Below are positions 35,082 through 43,703 of a stretch of 64,000 nucleotides of DNA, in pieces (the first letter of the stretch is position 1; each line of letters starts with the position of its first letter). Made by a program: the position numbers and the translations under genes. Under the pieces are notes generated by a model. The model saw nothing but the letters and a program-made list of their open reading frames with translations, made no database searches and was not told where the DNA came from. This DNA comes from CAXXOK01 sp963666755 (lineage in GTDB: Bacteria > Bacillota > Clostridia > Christensenellales > Aristaeellaceae), in assembly GCA_963666755.2 (NCBI GenBank), contig CAXXGW010000009.1:558001-622000 (forward strand), written 5' to 3'.

Positions 35082-36332
35082 ATGGACCCGATTGTACTGT
35101 TGATTGCGACCTTTGATACGAAAGGGGTGGAATCCGATTACATCAAGCAGCGCGTGGAGGCTAACGGCGCGCGGTGCGTTACGGTGGATGTGGGCGTGGG
35201 TGGCACCCCGACCGCCGAGCCGGACGTATCGCTGCGGGACCTGTGCCAAGGCAGCGAATATACGGTGGAGCAGGTGCGCGCCATGGCGCGTGGCGACGCG
35301 GTAGCCATATCCTCCAACCTGGTGGAGCGCTTCGTGCAGGATCAGTTCCGGCAGGGGCTTTGCGCGGCTATCATCGGCATTGGGGGCGCGGGCGGTACCC
35401 AGATTTGCACGCAGACCATGCGCAGCCTGCCGCTGGGGCTGCCCAAGCTGATGTTGACCACGCTGGCGGCCGGTAATGTCCGCTGGTATGTGGAGGACAG
35501 CGATATCGCCATGTACCCGTCCATCAGCGACGTGGCGGGGCTTAACTGCCTGACGCGCATGGTGTTTGACCGCTTTGCGGCGCAGGCGGCCAAGGGGGCG
35601 CAATGGTATGCCGAGCGCTTTGCCCTGCATGCCGCCGAAATGGCCGACCGGAGCGTGCTGCGCGTGGGGCAGACCATGTACGGCACCACGACCAAAGGCG
35701 TTACCTGGGCACGCGAGGCGCTGGAACGCCGTGGGTACGAAACGCTGGTGTTCCATGCCAGCGGCGCGGGCGGCCGCGCGATGGAAAACCTGGTGCGGCA
35801 GGGCGTGATTCACGGCGTGCTGGATATGACCATCGCGGAAATCGGCGCGCATCTGGTGGGCGGCCTGCACGACGCGGGGCCCCACCGGCTGGAAGCCATG
35901 CGCGATACGGGCGTGCCGCTGGTGCTGGTGCCCGGCGCGGCGGATACCATCGTGCTGCCGCCGATGCAGGATTTGCCGGACAAGTTCCGCACCGGCCGCA
36001 TCCTCAACCGGCACAACCCCACCATGACCACCATGCGTACCAATGTGGAGGAGAACCGGCGCATCGGCGCGTTTATCGTGGAAAAGCTGCGCGATGCCAA
36101 AGGCCCCGTAAAAATTCTGATCCCCACGGGCGGCCTTTCCTCCATTGATAAACCCGGCGCGATCTTTTATCTGCCGGAGGCCAACGAGGCGCTGTTTGAA
36201 ACGCTGCGCGAGGGCTTCCGCGGCTCGAAGGTCGAGGTCATTCTGGACAAGCGCCACCTGTACGACCCCGGTTTCGGCGAGGATGCGGCTGCGCTGCTGG
36301 ATTCCCTGATGCGCACGGCCTACGCCCGCTGA
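35082..36332 (+). CDS. UPF0261 / Tm-1-like ATP-binding protein
   Basis: A 416-residue UPF0261 protein. In plants the same domain forms the N-terminal half of Tm-1, the tomato mosaic virus resistance protein, where it binds ATP. Visible family motifs are LLIATFDTKGVESDYI at the N-terminus, IIGIGGAGGTQICT near residue 100, LPKLMLTTLAAGNVRWYV and GYETLVFHASGAGGRAMENL. The C-terminal part has PTGGLSSIDKPGAIF. The bacterial function is not established. It lies 34 nt after permease 2, with AGGGAAACAGG before the ATG, and 58 nt before the gene for the other Tm-1 half. A metabolic role on the imported sugar is inference from context. Confidence 0.88.
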   Translation: MDPIVLLIATFDTKGVESDYIKQRVEANGARCVTVDVGVGGTPTAEPDVSLRDLCQGSEYTVEQVRAMARGDAVAISSNLVERFVQDQFRQGLCAAIIGIGGAGGTQICTQTMRSLPLGLPKLMLTTLAAGNVRWYVEDSDIAMYPSISDVAGLNCLTRMVFDRFAAQAAKGAQWYAERFALHAAEMADRSVLRVGQTMYGTTTKGVTWAREALERRGYETLVFHASGAGGRAMENLVRQGVIHGVLDMTIAEIGAHLVGGLHDAGPHRLEAMRDTGVPLVLVPGAADTIVLPPMQDLPDKFRTGRILNRHNPTMTTMRTNVEENRRIGAFIVEKLRDAKGPVKILIPTGGLSSIDKPGAIFYLPEANEALFETLREGFRGSKVEVILDKRHLYDPGFGEDAAALLDSLMRTAYAR

Positions 36333-36390
36333 CGATAGCCTATTTCACACGGAGCGTTTACAGGCTCCCAGAAGCAAGGAGGAGAAACCC

Positions 36391-37224
36391 ATGGCCCGGA
36401 AGTATTCCCGGAGCGAACTGCTCCAAACCCTGCGCGCCAAGCGCGCCAAAGGCGAACCCATCGTGGTGGCGGGCGCGGGCAGCGGCCTGACCGGCAAAGC
36501 CATCGAAGCCGGTGGCGCCGATATGCTGATGGTTTTCAACAGCGGCAAGTACCGCATGGCGGGGCACGGCAGCCTGAGCGGGTGGCTTGCGTTCGGCAAT
36601 GCCAATGAAGTCGCCCTTTCCATGGGCGCCAACGAAGTGCTGCCCGTGGTACACGATGTGCCCGTGATCTGCTCCTGCTTTGGGCAGGATGTAACGCGGG
36701 AGATTTCCACCCACCTGGATCGCGTCATGGGGGAAAACTTCAGCGGCATCAACAACTTTCCCACCATCGGCATGGTGGACGGCAACTTCCGCGAGCAGCT
36801 GGAGCTGACCAACCTCGGCTTCCAGCGCGAGGTGGACATGGTGCGCATCGCCCGCGAGAAGGACATTTTCACGATCGTCTATGTGTTTAACGCCGAAGAA
36901 TCCGCCGCCATGGCCAAGGCCGGCGCCGATGCGATCATCGCCCATGTGGGGCTGACCGTGGGCGGCATGATCGGCACCACCAAGAGCCTGAGCATTGAGG
37001 ATTCCGCCAAGCTGACCCGCGAGATCATGGAGGCGGGCAAGCGGGAGCGGGACGATGTCCTCTACCTGGCGCACGGCGGCCCGCTTGCCACCCCCGCGGA
37101 CTTTGCGGCCTTCCTGCGTTACCTGCCGGAGATTGACGGCTTTGTGGGTGCCTCCAGCATGGAGCGCATCCCCACGGAAAACGCGATCATCGCTACGGTC
37201 AAGGAGTTCAAGGCCGTGCGGTAA
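36391..37224 (+). CDS. PEP-hydrolase-type TIM-barrel protein (C-terminal Tm-1 homologue)
   Basis: A 277-residue TIM-barrel protein of the phosphoenolpyruvate hydrolase-like family, equivalent to the C-terminal half of plant Tm-1. Motifs include VAGAGSGLTGKAIEAGGADM near residue 26, YRMAGHGSLSGWLAFGNAN, FPTIGMVDGNFR, GADAIIAHVGLTVGGMIG and the barrel-end motif FVGASSMERIPTE. The GxGxG-type loops suggest phosphate binding. AAGGAGGAG precedes the ATG. In fungi and plants the UPF0261 and barrel domains are fused; here they are separate neighbouring genes, which suggests the products act together. The reaction is unknown. Confidence 0.87.
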   Translation: MARKYSRSELLQTLRAKRAKGEPIVVAGAGSGLTGKAIEAGGADMLMVFNSGKYRMAGHGSLSGWLAFGNANEVALSMGANEVLPVVHDVPVICSCFGQDVTREISTHLDRVMGENFSGINNFPTIGMVDGNFREQLELTNLGFQREVDMVRIAREKDIFTIVYVFNAEESAAMAKAGADAIIAHVGLTVGGMIGTTKSLSIEDSAKLTREIMEAGKRERDDVLYLAHGGPLATPADFAAFLRYLPEIDGFVGASSMERIPTENAIIATVKEFKAVR

Positions 37225-37297
37225 CCCTTGAAACCCGGATTTCGTTGGACTCGTCACGACAAGGGCTAAGGTTCTGCCAAAAATGAAGGAGGTTCCT

Positions 37298-38236
37298 ATG
37301 AAAAAGTTCGTATCCCTGTTGCTGGCTGTGGCGCTGTGCTGTGTAGCGGTGTTTGGCGCCGTCGCCGAAACCGCGGTCGCTCCCCGTACGTACAATTTCG
37401 TGTTCATCGTCAAGAGCATGCAGTTCAGCTTCATGCTGAGCATGATCGACGGGGCGAACGCCGCCGCCAAGCTGGTGGATAACATCAACATCGTCTGCGA
37501 AGGCCCCGAAACGCCCTATAGCGTTGCCGAGCAGATCGAGCTGGTGGAACAGGCCATCACCAACGGCGTGGACGCCATCCTGATTACCCCGGCGGATTCC
37601 ACCGGCATCATCCCCGCCATCGAGGCGGCCAATGCCGCGGGCATCCCCATCGCCACGCCCAACACCAAGGCGTACGGCGGCAATGTGCTTACCTGGGTAG
37701 GCGTGGATAACTACACCGTCGGCTACCAGCTGGGCAAAGCCCTGTGCGATGCGCTGAGCGGCAAGGGCGACGTGGTGCTGATCGAAGGCACCGCCGGCAA
37801 CTCCACCTCCACCGAGCGCGTGGATGGCTACAAGGCAGCCTTCTCCGAGTATCCGGACATCAAGCTGCTGGATTCCCAGCCCGCTGATTTCAACCGCGAA
37901 AAGGGCATGACCGTGATGGAGAACTTCCTGGAGCGGTATGATCATATCGACGGCGTTGCCTCCGTCAATAAGGACATGACCATGGGCGCGCTGGAAGCCG
38001 TGAAGAGCGCGGGCCGTGAGGATGAGATGATTCAGGTGACCTTCGACGTGGATAACGACTGCCTGGACGCGATCGAAGCGGGCGAAATCCTGCTGACCGG
38101 CGCACAGGAAGAGAAGAGCCAGGTCGCCAACTGCATCTATGCCTGCATGCTGGCCTGCAACGGCTATAAAGTTGCCCCGCAGCAGGTGATCCCGATGACA
38201 TTGGTTACCAAGGACAACATTTCCCTCTACCGCTGA
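37298..38236 (+). CDS. Sugar ABC transporter substrate-binding protein, RbsB type
   Basis: A 312-residue periplasmic-binding-protein type 1 (ribose-like). The signal peptide ends GAVA|ETA at about residue 25; two Cys in the hydrophobic core are not a lipobox. QFSFMLSMIDGANAAAK, VDAILITPADSTGI, GIPIATPNT and VVLIEGTAGNSTSTERVDGY are typical of the class. The ligand cannot be deduced. Unusually it is the last gene of its operon, after two putative enzymes, 73 nt downstream of the TIM-barrel gene. A CCCTTG/CAAGGG stem (37226-37266) lies in that gap. AAGGAGG precedes the ATG. Confidence 0.92.
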   Translation: MKKFVSLLLAVALCCVAVFGAVAETAVAPRTYNFVFIVKSMQFSFMLSMIDGANAAAKLVDNINIVCEGPETPYSVAEQIELVEQAITNGVDAILITPADSTGIIPAIEAANAAGIPIATPNTKAYGGNVLTWVGVDNYTVGYQLGKALCDALSGKGDVVLIEGTAGNSTSTERVDGYKAAFSEYPDIKLLDSQPADFNREKGMTVMENFLERYDHIDGVASVNKDMTMGALEAVKSAGREDEMIQVTFDVDNDCLDAIEAGEILLTGAQEEKSQVANCIYACMLACNGYKVAPQQVIPMTLVTKDNISLYR

Positions 38237-38262
38237 GCAACCCCTGACCGGATGGCACAACC

Positions 38263-38429
38263 GCCCACCCCGCGCCCGAGCGCGGGGTGGGCACCCCGCA
38301 GAACCCGGGGCCTTGTCGAAGTGTCCGGCCAAATACAGCGGCCCGCGCCCCGTAGCGCGGGGTGCGGGCCGTACGATTCCTCTTTGCGCATACCGGGCGC
38401 GACAGCGCGCCGTGCCCGGTTCCTGCGCA
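38263..38429. terminator. Three strong GC hairpins between convergent genes
   Basis: Stem 1: GCCCACCCCGCGC/GCGCGGGGTGGGC, 13 bp, loop CCGA (38263-38292). Stem 2: GGCCCGC plus GCCCCG with its partner (38340-38370). Stem 3: ACCGGGC/GCCCGGT inside TGCGCA repeats (38385-38429). None has a T-run. They probably separate the rightward sugar operon from the leftward aldolase gene, or protect RNA ends. Confidence 0.6.
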
Positions 38430-38444
38430 GTGCATCCGCACAGT

Positions 38445-39032
38445 TTAACGGGTCGATTCCCAGCAGACGCGCGCGTTTTCTTCCACCAGTTCCGCGCAGA
38501 ACTCCGCCTCCCGCGCGGTGGCGGCAAAGGCGACCACGCCGTGCTCCTCCAGTAAGAAGCAACAGGCGTCGGGCCGCGCATCCAGCATGGCAAGTACGGT
38601 GCGCATCCCTTCCTCGGTTACGGTGTTGCTCTGGAGCTTGCACACCGGCACCGGGCCTTGCATCAGCTGCTTCATCTGTTTAGTGACCAGAGGCATTTCC
38701 GTAAAACGGCCCGCGCAGAGCATCGCGTACACCGGATGGGCGTGCACTACCGCGCCGATGTGCGCATCGCGCCGGTACAGGCCTCCGTGCAGGATGGTTT
38801 CCTTGGTGGGCTTCAGGTTGCCCTCCATCACGTTTCCGTACAGGTCCGTAATCAGCAGGTTATCTTCCGCCGCTTCCCCCAGGGTGATGCCGGAAGGCTT
38901 CACAAGCATCTGGTCGCATCCGGGGATGCGCACGCTCACGTTCCCGCCCGACGCCGCGGCCAGCCCGCAGGCAAACGCGCGGCGCGACGCGGCGATGTAG
39001 TCATTTTTGGCGGCGATAAACGATAGAAACAT
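38445..39032 (-). CDS. Class II aldolase/adducin family protein (fuculose-phosphate aldolase-like)
   Basis: A 195-residue cytoplasmic zinc aldolase candidate. SGGNVSVRI near residue 30 binds the phosphate, KPSGI follows, and the catalytic Glu is in PTKETILHGGLY. The zinc ligands are the two His of VVHAHPVY and the third in LLEEHGVV. Members cleave fuculose-, ribulose- or rhamnulose-phosphates or isomerise ribulose-5-phosphate; the exact substrate is open. The start at MFLSFIAAK follows GAGGGG by 7 nt. It is a single leftward gene that faces the Tm-1 sugar operon and could use that sugar's phosphate; this is inference. Confidence 0.88.
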   Translation of the reverse strand: MFLSFIAAKNDYIAASRRAFACGLAAASGGNVSVRIPGCDQMLVKPSGITLGEAAEDNLLITDLYGNVMEGNLKPTKETILHGGLYRRDAHIGAVVHAHPVYAMLCAGRFTEMPLVTKQMKQLMQGPVPVCKLQSNTVTEEGMRTVLAMLDARPDACCFLLEEHGVVAFAATAREAEFCAELVEENARVCWESTR

Positions 39033-39125
39033 GGTTTTACCCCTCATTCCGTTTTCAGTTTCCAAAGCCATCTTAGCATGGTACAATCGGTTTGCCAAGA
39101 CCAAACCCCGTCGGGGGAGGGAGAG

Positions 39126-39449
39126 ATGCCGATGAAACGATGGTTGTTGCCGCTTGCTTGTCTGCTCTTGTGCCTGTTAACCGCCTGTGCCGCCCAAAGC
39201 GGGCTGCAGGGCGCGTACAGCGCCGTGAACCCGCCCGTGGAAAGCGGGGAGATGGTGATCCGCGATCTGGATTTTAACGGGAACAGCGTCACGATGGCTT
39301 CCGGTGAGGTGCGGCAGACAGTGCCCTACACCGTTGCCAACGGAACCCTTACACTGCAGACCGGTTACGGCGATTTTTCCTTCGCTTTTGCGCAAAACGC
39401 CGACGGCTCGCTGCTGATCGACGGGGTTACCTACCGGAAGCAACCGTAG
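39126..39449 (+). CDS. Small lipoprotein of unknown function
   Basis: A 107-residue protein with a lipoprotein signal: a charged start, a hydrophobic core and the lipobox LLTAC at about residue 21. The mature part is small and beta-rich (GEMVIRDLDFNGNSVTMASG, then TLQTGYGDFSFAF), like the short domain seen in clostridial membrane-anchored DUF-type proteins. I recognise no family. GGAGG lies 5 nt before the chosen ATG; a second ATG two codons later is possible. It lies 17 nt before the cupin gene and may be cotranscribed with it and the GntR gene. Confidence 0.75.
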   Translation: MPMKRWLLPLACLLLCLLTACAAQSGLQGAYSAVNPPVESGEMVIRDLDFNGNSVTMASGEVRQTVPYTVANGTLTLQTGYGDFSFAFAQNADGSLLIDGVTYRKQP

Positions 39450-39462
39450 AGGAGGGGCGCGC

Positions 39463-39861
39463 ATGATCCTGAAAAACGGCGATTACCCCCGCAGTGAGGA
39501 TGCACGCAAGCACGGCGGCCAAGGCGTGTTTGCGGTGGAAACCATCCTGACCCGGGCGCAGCTGAACCGGGCGGGTCGGCTGTTTGCGCGCGGAACGCTG
39601 GCCCCCGGCGATTCCGTGGGGATGCACACACACCTGGGCGACATGGAGCTGTGTTACTTTTTACAGGGCCGCGGGCTGGTGCGGGAGCCGGACGGCGAAA
39701 CGGAAGTCGGCCCGGGGGACAGCAACCTGGTGTTGCCGGGGCAGGCGCATGAGGTGGTCAACATCGGGCAGGAGCCGCTGGTCTACCTTGCGGTGGTGCT
39801 CTTCCCCGACGGCGCAGCGCAAGCGGCTCCCTCTTGCGAAACGGACGAAAAGTCAGTATGA
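39463..39861 (+). CDS. Cupin-domain protein
   Basis: A 132-residue single-domain cupin. Motif 1 is GMHTHLGDMELCYFLQGRG, with two His and a Glu as metal ligands. Motif 2 is PGQAHEVVNIG with the third His. Such small cupins act as sugar isomerases, epimerases or ligand sensors. Its place between a lipoprotein and a GntR regulator, opposite the sugar operon, suggests a role in the same sugar pathway, but no reaction can be named. AGAGGAGG precedes the ATG by 7 nt. Confidence 0.83.
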   Translation: MILKNGDYPRSEDARKHGGQGVFAVETILTRAQLNRAGRLFARGTLAPGDSVGMHTHLGDMELCYFLQGRGLVREPDGETEVGPGDSNLVLPGQAHEVVNIGQEPLVYLAVVLFPDGAAQAAPSCETDEKSV

Positions 39862-39914
39862 TAGGGCAGAGCGTTCCGATGGAATTTTTTACCGCTGGGG
39901 AGGACTGAGAAACC

Positions 39915-40652
39915 GTGAATCTGATCCCGAAGAACAATCTGGTGAACGAGGTCTATAACCAGCTATTACAGATGCTGGCTACGGGGGAGTACCCCGAGGG
40001 AAGCAAGCTGCCCTCGGAAACACAGCTGTGCGAGGCGCTGGGCGTGAGCCGCAACACCGTGCGTACCGCCATCAGCAAACTGATCGCGCTGGGGCTGGTG
40101 GATAACCAGCAGGGCTACGGCTACCGCGTGCGCAACATGAACGTGGGGCTGTATGCCAACACCATCCTGCCCTGTATGCTGGCGAAAGCTTCCGACCTGA
40201 TCAGCGTGACGGAGTTCCGCATCGGGGTGGAGAGCATGGCCGCACGGCTGGCCGCCGAGCGCGCGACGGCCGAGCAGATTGAAAACCTCCGCCTTGCGTG
40301 CGAGGAAGCCGGCCGCCATAAGGACTCGTGGGACGCGTTTGCCAAGTATGATATGGAGTTCCACCGCATCATTGCCGAAGCCAGCCAGAACCCGCTGTTC
40401 ATCCGTACCTCGGAGATGATTGAGGCCATGTACACCGTCTGGCTGATCGGGTTCCAGCGCAACCACGGCGTGGAAAAGAGCCACGATTTCCATTCCAACA
40501 TCTATCAATCCATCGCCGAGCACAGGCCCGAAGCGGCGGCGGAGTATATGCGCAAGCATCTGGAGGATGTGCTGGGCAAGGTGGTGCAGGACACGCGCCT
40601 GCGGGGCGATGCCGGGGCGGCTGCGCCGCTGTCCGGGGCGGAACGGCGCTGA
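39915..40652 (+). CDS. GntR-family regulator, FadR subfamily (FCD domain)
   Basis: A 245-residue transcription factor. The N-terminal winged helix has EGSKLPSETQLCEALGVSRN, then TVRTAISKLIALGLVDN. The C-terminal FCD domain, from about residue 95, is all-helical and carries the usual metal/ligand residues in EFRIGVESMAARLAA, DMEFHRIIAEASQNP and HRPEAAAEYMRKHL. GTG is the start. The FadR subfamily binds TNGTNNNACNA, and a perfect match lies at 31111-31121 in the promoter of the Tm-1 sugar operon, the best candidate target. The effector is probably the imported sugar or a phosphorylated product. Confidence 0.9.
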   Translation: MNLIPKNNLVNEVYNQLLQMLATGEYPEGSKLPSETQLCEALGVSRNTVRTAISKLIALGLVDNQQGYGYRVRNMNVGLYANTILPCMLAKASDLISVTEFRIGVESMAARLAAERATAEQIENLRLACEEAGRHKDSWDAFAKYDMEFHRIIAEASQNPLFIRTSEMIEAMYTVWLIGFQRNHGVEKSHDFHSNIYQSIAEHRPEAAAEYMRKHLEDVLGKVVQDTRLRGDAGAAAPLSGAERR

Positions 40653-40695
40653 GCCGCCGCAACGCAAACACGCAACCTTCCGGCCCAACCGGGGT

Positions 40696-40737
40696 AAAAA
40701 CCGTCCGCCGTACCGATGGGTACGGCGGACGGTTTTT
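40696..40737. terminator. Bidirectional terminator between GntR and AraC genes
   Basis: A 15-bp perfect stem ACCGTCCGCCGTACC/GGTACGGCGGACGGT with loop GATG (40700-40733), flanked by AAAAA on the left and TTTTT on the right. It can stop transcription from both convergent genes. Confidence 0.93.
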
Positions 40738-40755
40738 GCGCTGCCCTGCGACTCG

Positions 40756-41640
40756 CTACCGACCCGCATCGGGGGAGGGCGCCGGTGTGCCCGTTACAAG
40801 CCAGGTGCCATTCTGACGCCGGTATTGCAGAGGGCTGACCTTGAACTCCCTCTTGAACACATCATAGAATCGGCTTACACTTTGAAAGCCGGCTTCAAAC
40901 GCGATATCCAGCACCGGATGGTCGGAGTGCTGCAGCATGTTGGCCACGTAGTTGAGCCGCAGCGCGTTTACGTACGCCGAGGGGGACGTGCCAAGATGCC
41001 TGCGGAAGGTGCGGCAGATATGCTCCTTGGTGTTCTGGGATATCTGCGCCAGATCGTCCAGCGTGGCGGTAAAGTGCACGGGGTCGTTCAGCCATTCCAG
41101 CAGTTGGCTGAACCAGCGGGGGTAGGCGCGCGTGCCCTCGTCCATCAGCACGGGGATGAAGTGATCGATAAAAATCTGCAGCAGCAGATGCCGCAGGTGC
41201 ATGCGCACCAGCGCCGGGCTGGACAGTGGGATGCAGTTGAGCTGTTGCAGGCTGGTTTGCAGGAGCAGCGTTTCGCCGGGGGTCATGTGCGCCGCAGGAA
41301 GGGGCCCGCCCTGCATCACCGTATGGGCCAGTTCAGGCATTTTCAGGTAATCCAGCATTTCCTGAAGCGTCTGGGTGGGAAACGCCAGATTGATGTGGCG
41401 GCAGTTGCCGGAAGCCTCCTTGCTGTGCACAATCCCCGCGTGGGTAAAAACCAGATCGCCGGATCGCAGCGTATAGGCTTTTCCGTCGGCAGTGTAGGTC
41501 ATCTGCCCTTCGGTCATGAGCATCAACTCGCAAAAATCGTGCACCTGCGGGTATTCTCCGCTGGGCACCTGCTTGTGGAAGCGGTAATGGGTTTCGCTCT
41601 GCAAATCGATGGCATCCCGTGTATTGATTACGTGCAGCAT
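40756..41640 (-). CDS. AraC-family regulator with cupin domain, probable activator of the hexuronate operon
   Basis: A 294-residue regulator. The N-terminal AraC-type cupin (HKQVPSGEYPQVHDFCELML, then YTLRSGDLVFTHAGIVHS) binds a sugar or sugar acid. The C-terminal double helix-turn-helix has LDDLAQISQNTKEHICRTFR and VLDIAFEAGFQSVSRFYDVF, ending FKVSPLQYR. The ATG follows AGGCAGG by 8 nt; a GTG three codons upstream is an alternative. It is divergent from uxuA across 160 bp. The rightward TATAAT at 41740 lacks a -35 box, so activation by this protein is likely. Confidence 0.88.
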   Translation of the reverse strand: MLHVINTRDAIDLQSETHYRFHKQVPSGEYPQVHDFCELMLMTEGQMTYTADGKAYTLRSGDLVFTHAGIVHSKEASGNCRHINLAFPTQTLQEMLDYLKMPELAHTVMQGGPLPAAHMTPGETLLLQTSLQQLNCIPLSSPALVRMHLRHLLLQIFIDHFIPVLMDEGTRAYPRWFSQLLEWLNDPVHFTATLDDLAQISQNTKEHICRTFRRHLGTSPSAYVNALRLNYVANMLQHSDHPVLDIAFEAGFQSVSRFYDVFKREFKVSPLQYRRQNGTWLVTGTPAPSPDAGR

Positions 41641-41739
41641 ACGGCGCACCTGCCTGTCGTTTGATGTCGTCTTTGGGGTATAAGATCAATATACAGGAAT
41701 CATGACAAAAAGCAAGAAGAAATCTCCCCCCCAATACCC

Positions 41740-41745
41740 TATAAT
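41740..41745 (+). promoter_or_regulatory. -10 box of the hexuronate operon
   Basis: TATAAT at 41740-41745, 55 nt before the uxuA start. The expected -35 position holds AAGAAA, far from consensus, which fits activator dependence. GGGGTAT (about 41678) and ATACCC (about 41734) form a spaced inverted repeat that may be an AraC site. Confidence 0.55.
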
Positions 41746-41799
41746 GAGGACGCTGAAGGAAACGGAGCAACACAACAGAAATGGGGACGCCGACCGCCT

Positions 41800-42885
41800 A
41801 TGACAAGCATGAAACTTGGGCTTGGCCTGTACCGACATATGCTTAAACCGGAGTATTTTCAGTTTGCGCAGCAGTGCGGCTGCACGCATCTGATCGTGCA
41901 TCTGGCCAACTACTATACCAGTCAGGACGAGATCGTGCCCGCGACGGATGCCAAGCGCAACTACGGCAAGGCGGCAGCCTTGGACCCCATCTGGGAGCCG
42001 GAGAGCCTCAGGGCTCTGCAAAAACAGGCAGCCGCCTTCGGGCAGCAGATTTACGGCATTGAGAATTTCAGCCCCGCGGACTGGTACGATGTGCTGCTGG
42101 ACGGCCCCCGCAGGGACGAGCAGCTGGAAAACCTCAAGCGCATCCTTCGCAATGTAGGGCAGGTGGGCATTCGCGCTTTCGGGTACAATTTCAGCCTCGC
42201 GGGGGTGTGGGGTCACCAGAAGAAACACGCGGCCCGGGGCGGGGCGCTGAGCACCTGCTTTGATGCGTCGCTGCTCGATCTGGATACGCCCATCCCCAAC
42301 GGGGAGGTCTGGAACATGACCTATGGGCCTTCGGACGGCGGCGTTCTGGCCCCGATCACCTCGGAGGAGCTGTGGCAGCGCCTGCGGTATTTTCTGGACG
42401 CGGTGCTGCCCGTGGCGCAGGAGGCAGGGGTGGAGCTGGCCCTTCATCCGGACGATCCGCCCATGCCCAGCCTACGGGGTACCCCGCGGCTGGTGTACCG
42501 GCCGGAGCTGTACCAGCAGCTGATCGACATGAACCCCTCGCCTGCTAACAAGCTGGAGCTTTGTCTGGGCAGCCTGCAGGAGATGCAGGGCGGGGATATT
42601 TATGAGGCGGTGGAAAGCTACGCCCGGCAAGGGCGCATCAGCTATGTGCATTTCCGCAATGTCAAAGGCAAGGTGCCCTGTTATGACGAGGTGTTTATCG
42701 ACGAGGGCGATGTGGACATGCTGCGGATGCTTACCATTCTTGAAAAAGAGCACTTTGACGGCGTGCTGGTGCCGGATCATACCCCCTACATGGTAGGGGA
42801 CGCGCCGTGGCATACCGGCATGGCGTTTGCGCTGGGGTATATGCGCGCTGCATTTACCCTGTTGGATCAGGGACGCCTCGGGTAA
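41800..42885 (+). CDS. uxuA: D-mannonate dehydratase
   Basis: Converts D-mannonate to 2-keto-3-deoxy-gluconate in glucuronate catabolism. The 361-residue TIM-barrel protein shows UxuA motifs: YGIENFSPADWYDVLLDGP near residue 87, GIRAFGYNFSLAGVWG, the metal and base residues of LALHPDDPP and GTPRLVYR, ISYVHFRNVKG, and VLVPDHTPYM near the C-terminus. Two starts three codons apart are possible, and the ribosome binding site is weak. It heads an operon with an SDR, uxaC, an rraA-like gene and a TRAP transporter. KDG kinase and KDPG aldolase are not in the window. Confidence 0.93.
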   Translation: MTSMKLGLGLYRHMLKPEYFQFAQQCGCTHLIVHLANYYTSQDEIVPATDAKRNYGKAAALDPIWEPESLRALQKQAAAFGQQIYGIENFSPADWYDVLLDGPRRDEQLENLKRILRNVGQVGIRAFGYNFSLAGVWGHQKKHAARGGALSTCFDASLLDLDTPIPNGEVWNMTYGPSDGGVLAPITSEELWQRLRYFLDAVLPVAQEAGVELALHPDDPPMPSLRGTPRLVYRPELYQQLIDMNPSPANKLELCLGSLQEMQGGDIYEAVESYARQGRISYVHFRNVKGKVPCYDEVFIDEGDVDMLRMLTILEKEHFDGVLVPDHTPYMVGDAPWHTGMAFALGYMRAAFTLLDQGRLG

Positions 42886-42915
42886 CCGGGCGCATTCGGG
42901 AAAGGGGACGGAACC

Positions 42916-43689
42916 ATGGATCAGGAAGCGATGGGCCGCGCGTTTGGACTGACGGGAAAACGCGCCTTGATTACGGGCGGCGGTAGCGGGTTGGGGCTGG
43001 CGATTGCCCAGTGTATGGTGGCCGCCGGCGCGCGGGTGGCATTGGCGGGCCGCCGCCGCGAGGTGCTGCTGGAAGCCTGCGCCCAGCTGGGGCCGCAGGC
43101 GGAGCCTTTTGTATACGATGTGACCGATACGGACGGCGCACCCGCCTTTGTGGCGCGGGTGGCCGAAACGCTGGGCGGGCTGGATATTCTGGTGAACAAT
43201 GCCGGCCGGCACTGTAAAAAGCCGTTTACCGAGGTCAGCATGGCCGACCTGCAAAATGTGCTGGATGTACACCTGTTTGGCTCTTTCGCGCTGTCGCAGG
43301 CGACGGTGCCGTATCTGCGCAAGGCAGGCGGCGGCAGCATTCTGATGATCTCCTCCGAGTCAGCGCTGATGGGGCTGACAAACGTTACGGCTTATTCTGC
43401 CGCGAAGGCGGCCATGCTGGGGCTGGTCAAGACGATGAGCGGCGACCTTTCCGCCGAGGGCATCCGTGTGAATGCCATTGTACCCGGCTTTATTGAAACG
43501 CCGATGTTCCACGAGGCGACCGACAAGGACCCCGCGCGCCAGCAGAAAATTTTGGGGCATACCCCCATGCACCGCTACGGCGCCCCGGCGGATATCGGCT
43601 GGGCGGCGGTGTATCTGTGCTCGCAGGCTGCATCCTTCGTGACGGGTACGCAGCTTGTGGTGGACGGCGGCTGCTGCATCGGGTTTTAA
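42916..43689 (+). CDS. SDR oxidoreductase, probable fructuronate reductase
   Basis: A 257-residue short-chain dehydrogenase. The cofactor motif is TGGGSGLGLAIAQ at about residue 20, NNAGRH is at about 93, and the catalytic residues are Ser in MISSES, Tyr160 and Lys164 of YSAAK. In several bacteria an SDR replaces classical UxuB for D-fructuronate to D-mannonate. Its place between uxuA and uxaC supports that role; the activity itself is inference. AAAGGGGACGG precedes the ATG, and 14 nt separate it from uxaC. Confidence 0.87.
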   Translation: MDQEAMGRAFGLTGKRALITGGGSGLGLAIAQCMVAAGARVALAGRRREVLLEACAQLGPQAEPFVYDVTDTDGAPAFVARVAETLGGLDILVNNAGRHCKKPFTEVSMADLQNVLDVHLFGSFALSQATVPYLRKAGGGSILMISSESALMGLTNVTAYSAAKAAMLGLVKTMSGDLSAEGIRVNAIVPGFIETPMFHEATDKDPARQQKILGHTPMHRYGAPADIGWAAVYLCSQAASFVTGTQLVVDGGCCIGF

Positions 43690-43703
43690 AGGAGGGTACG
43701 ACC

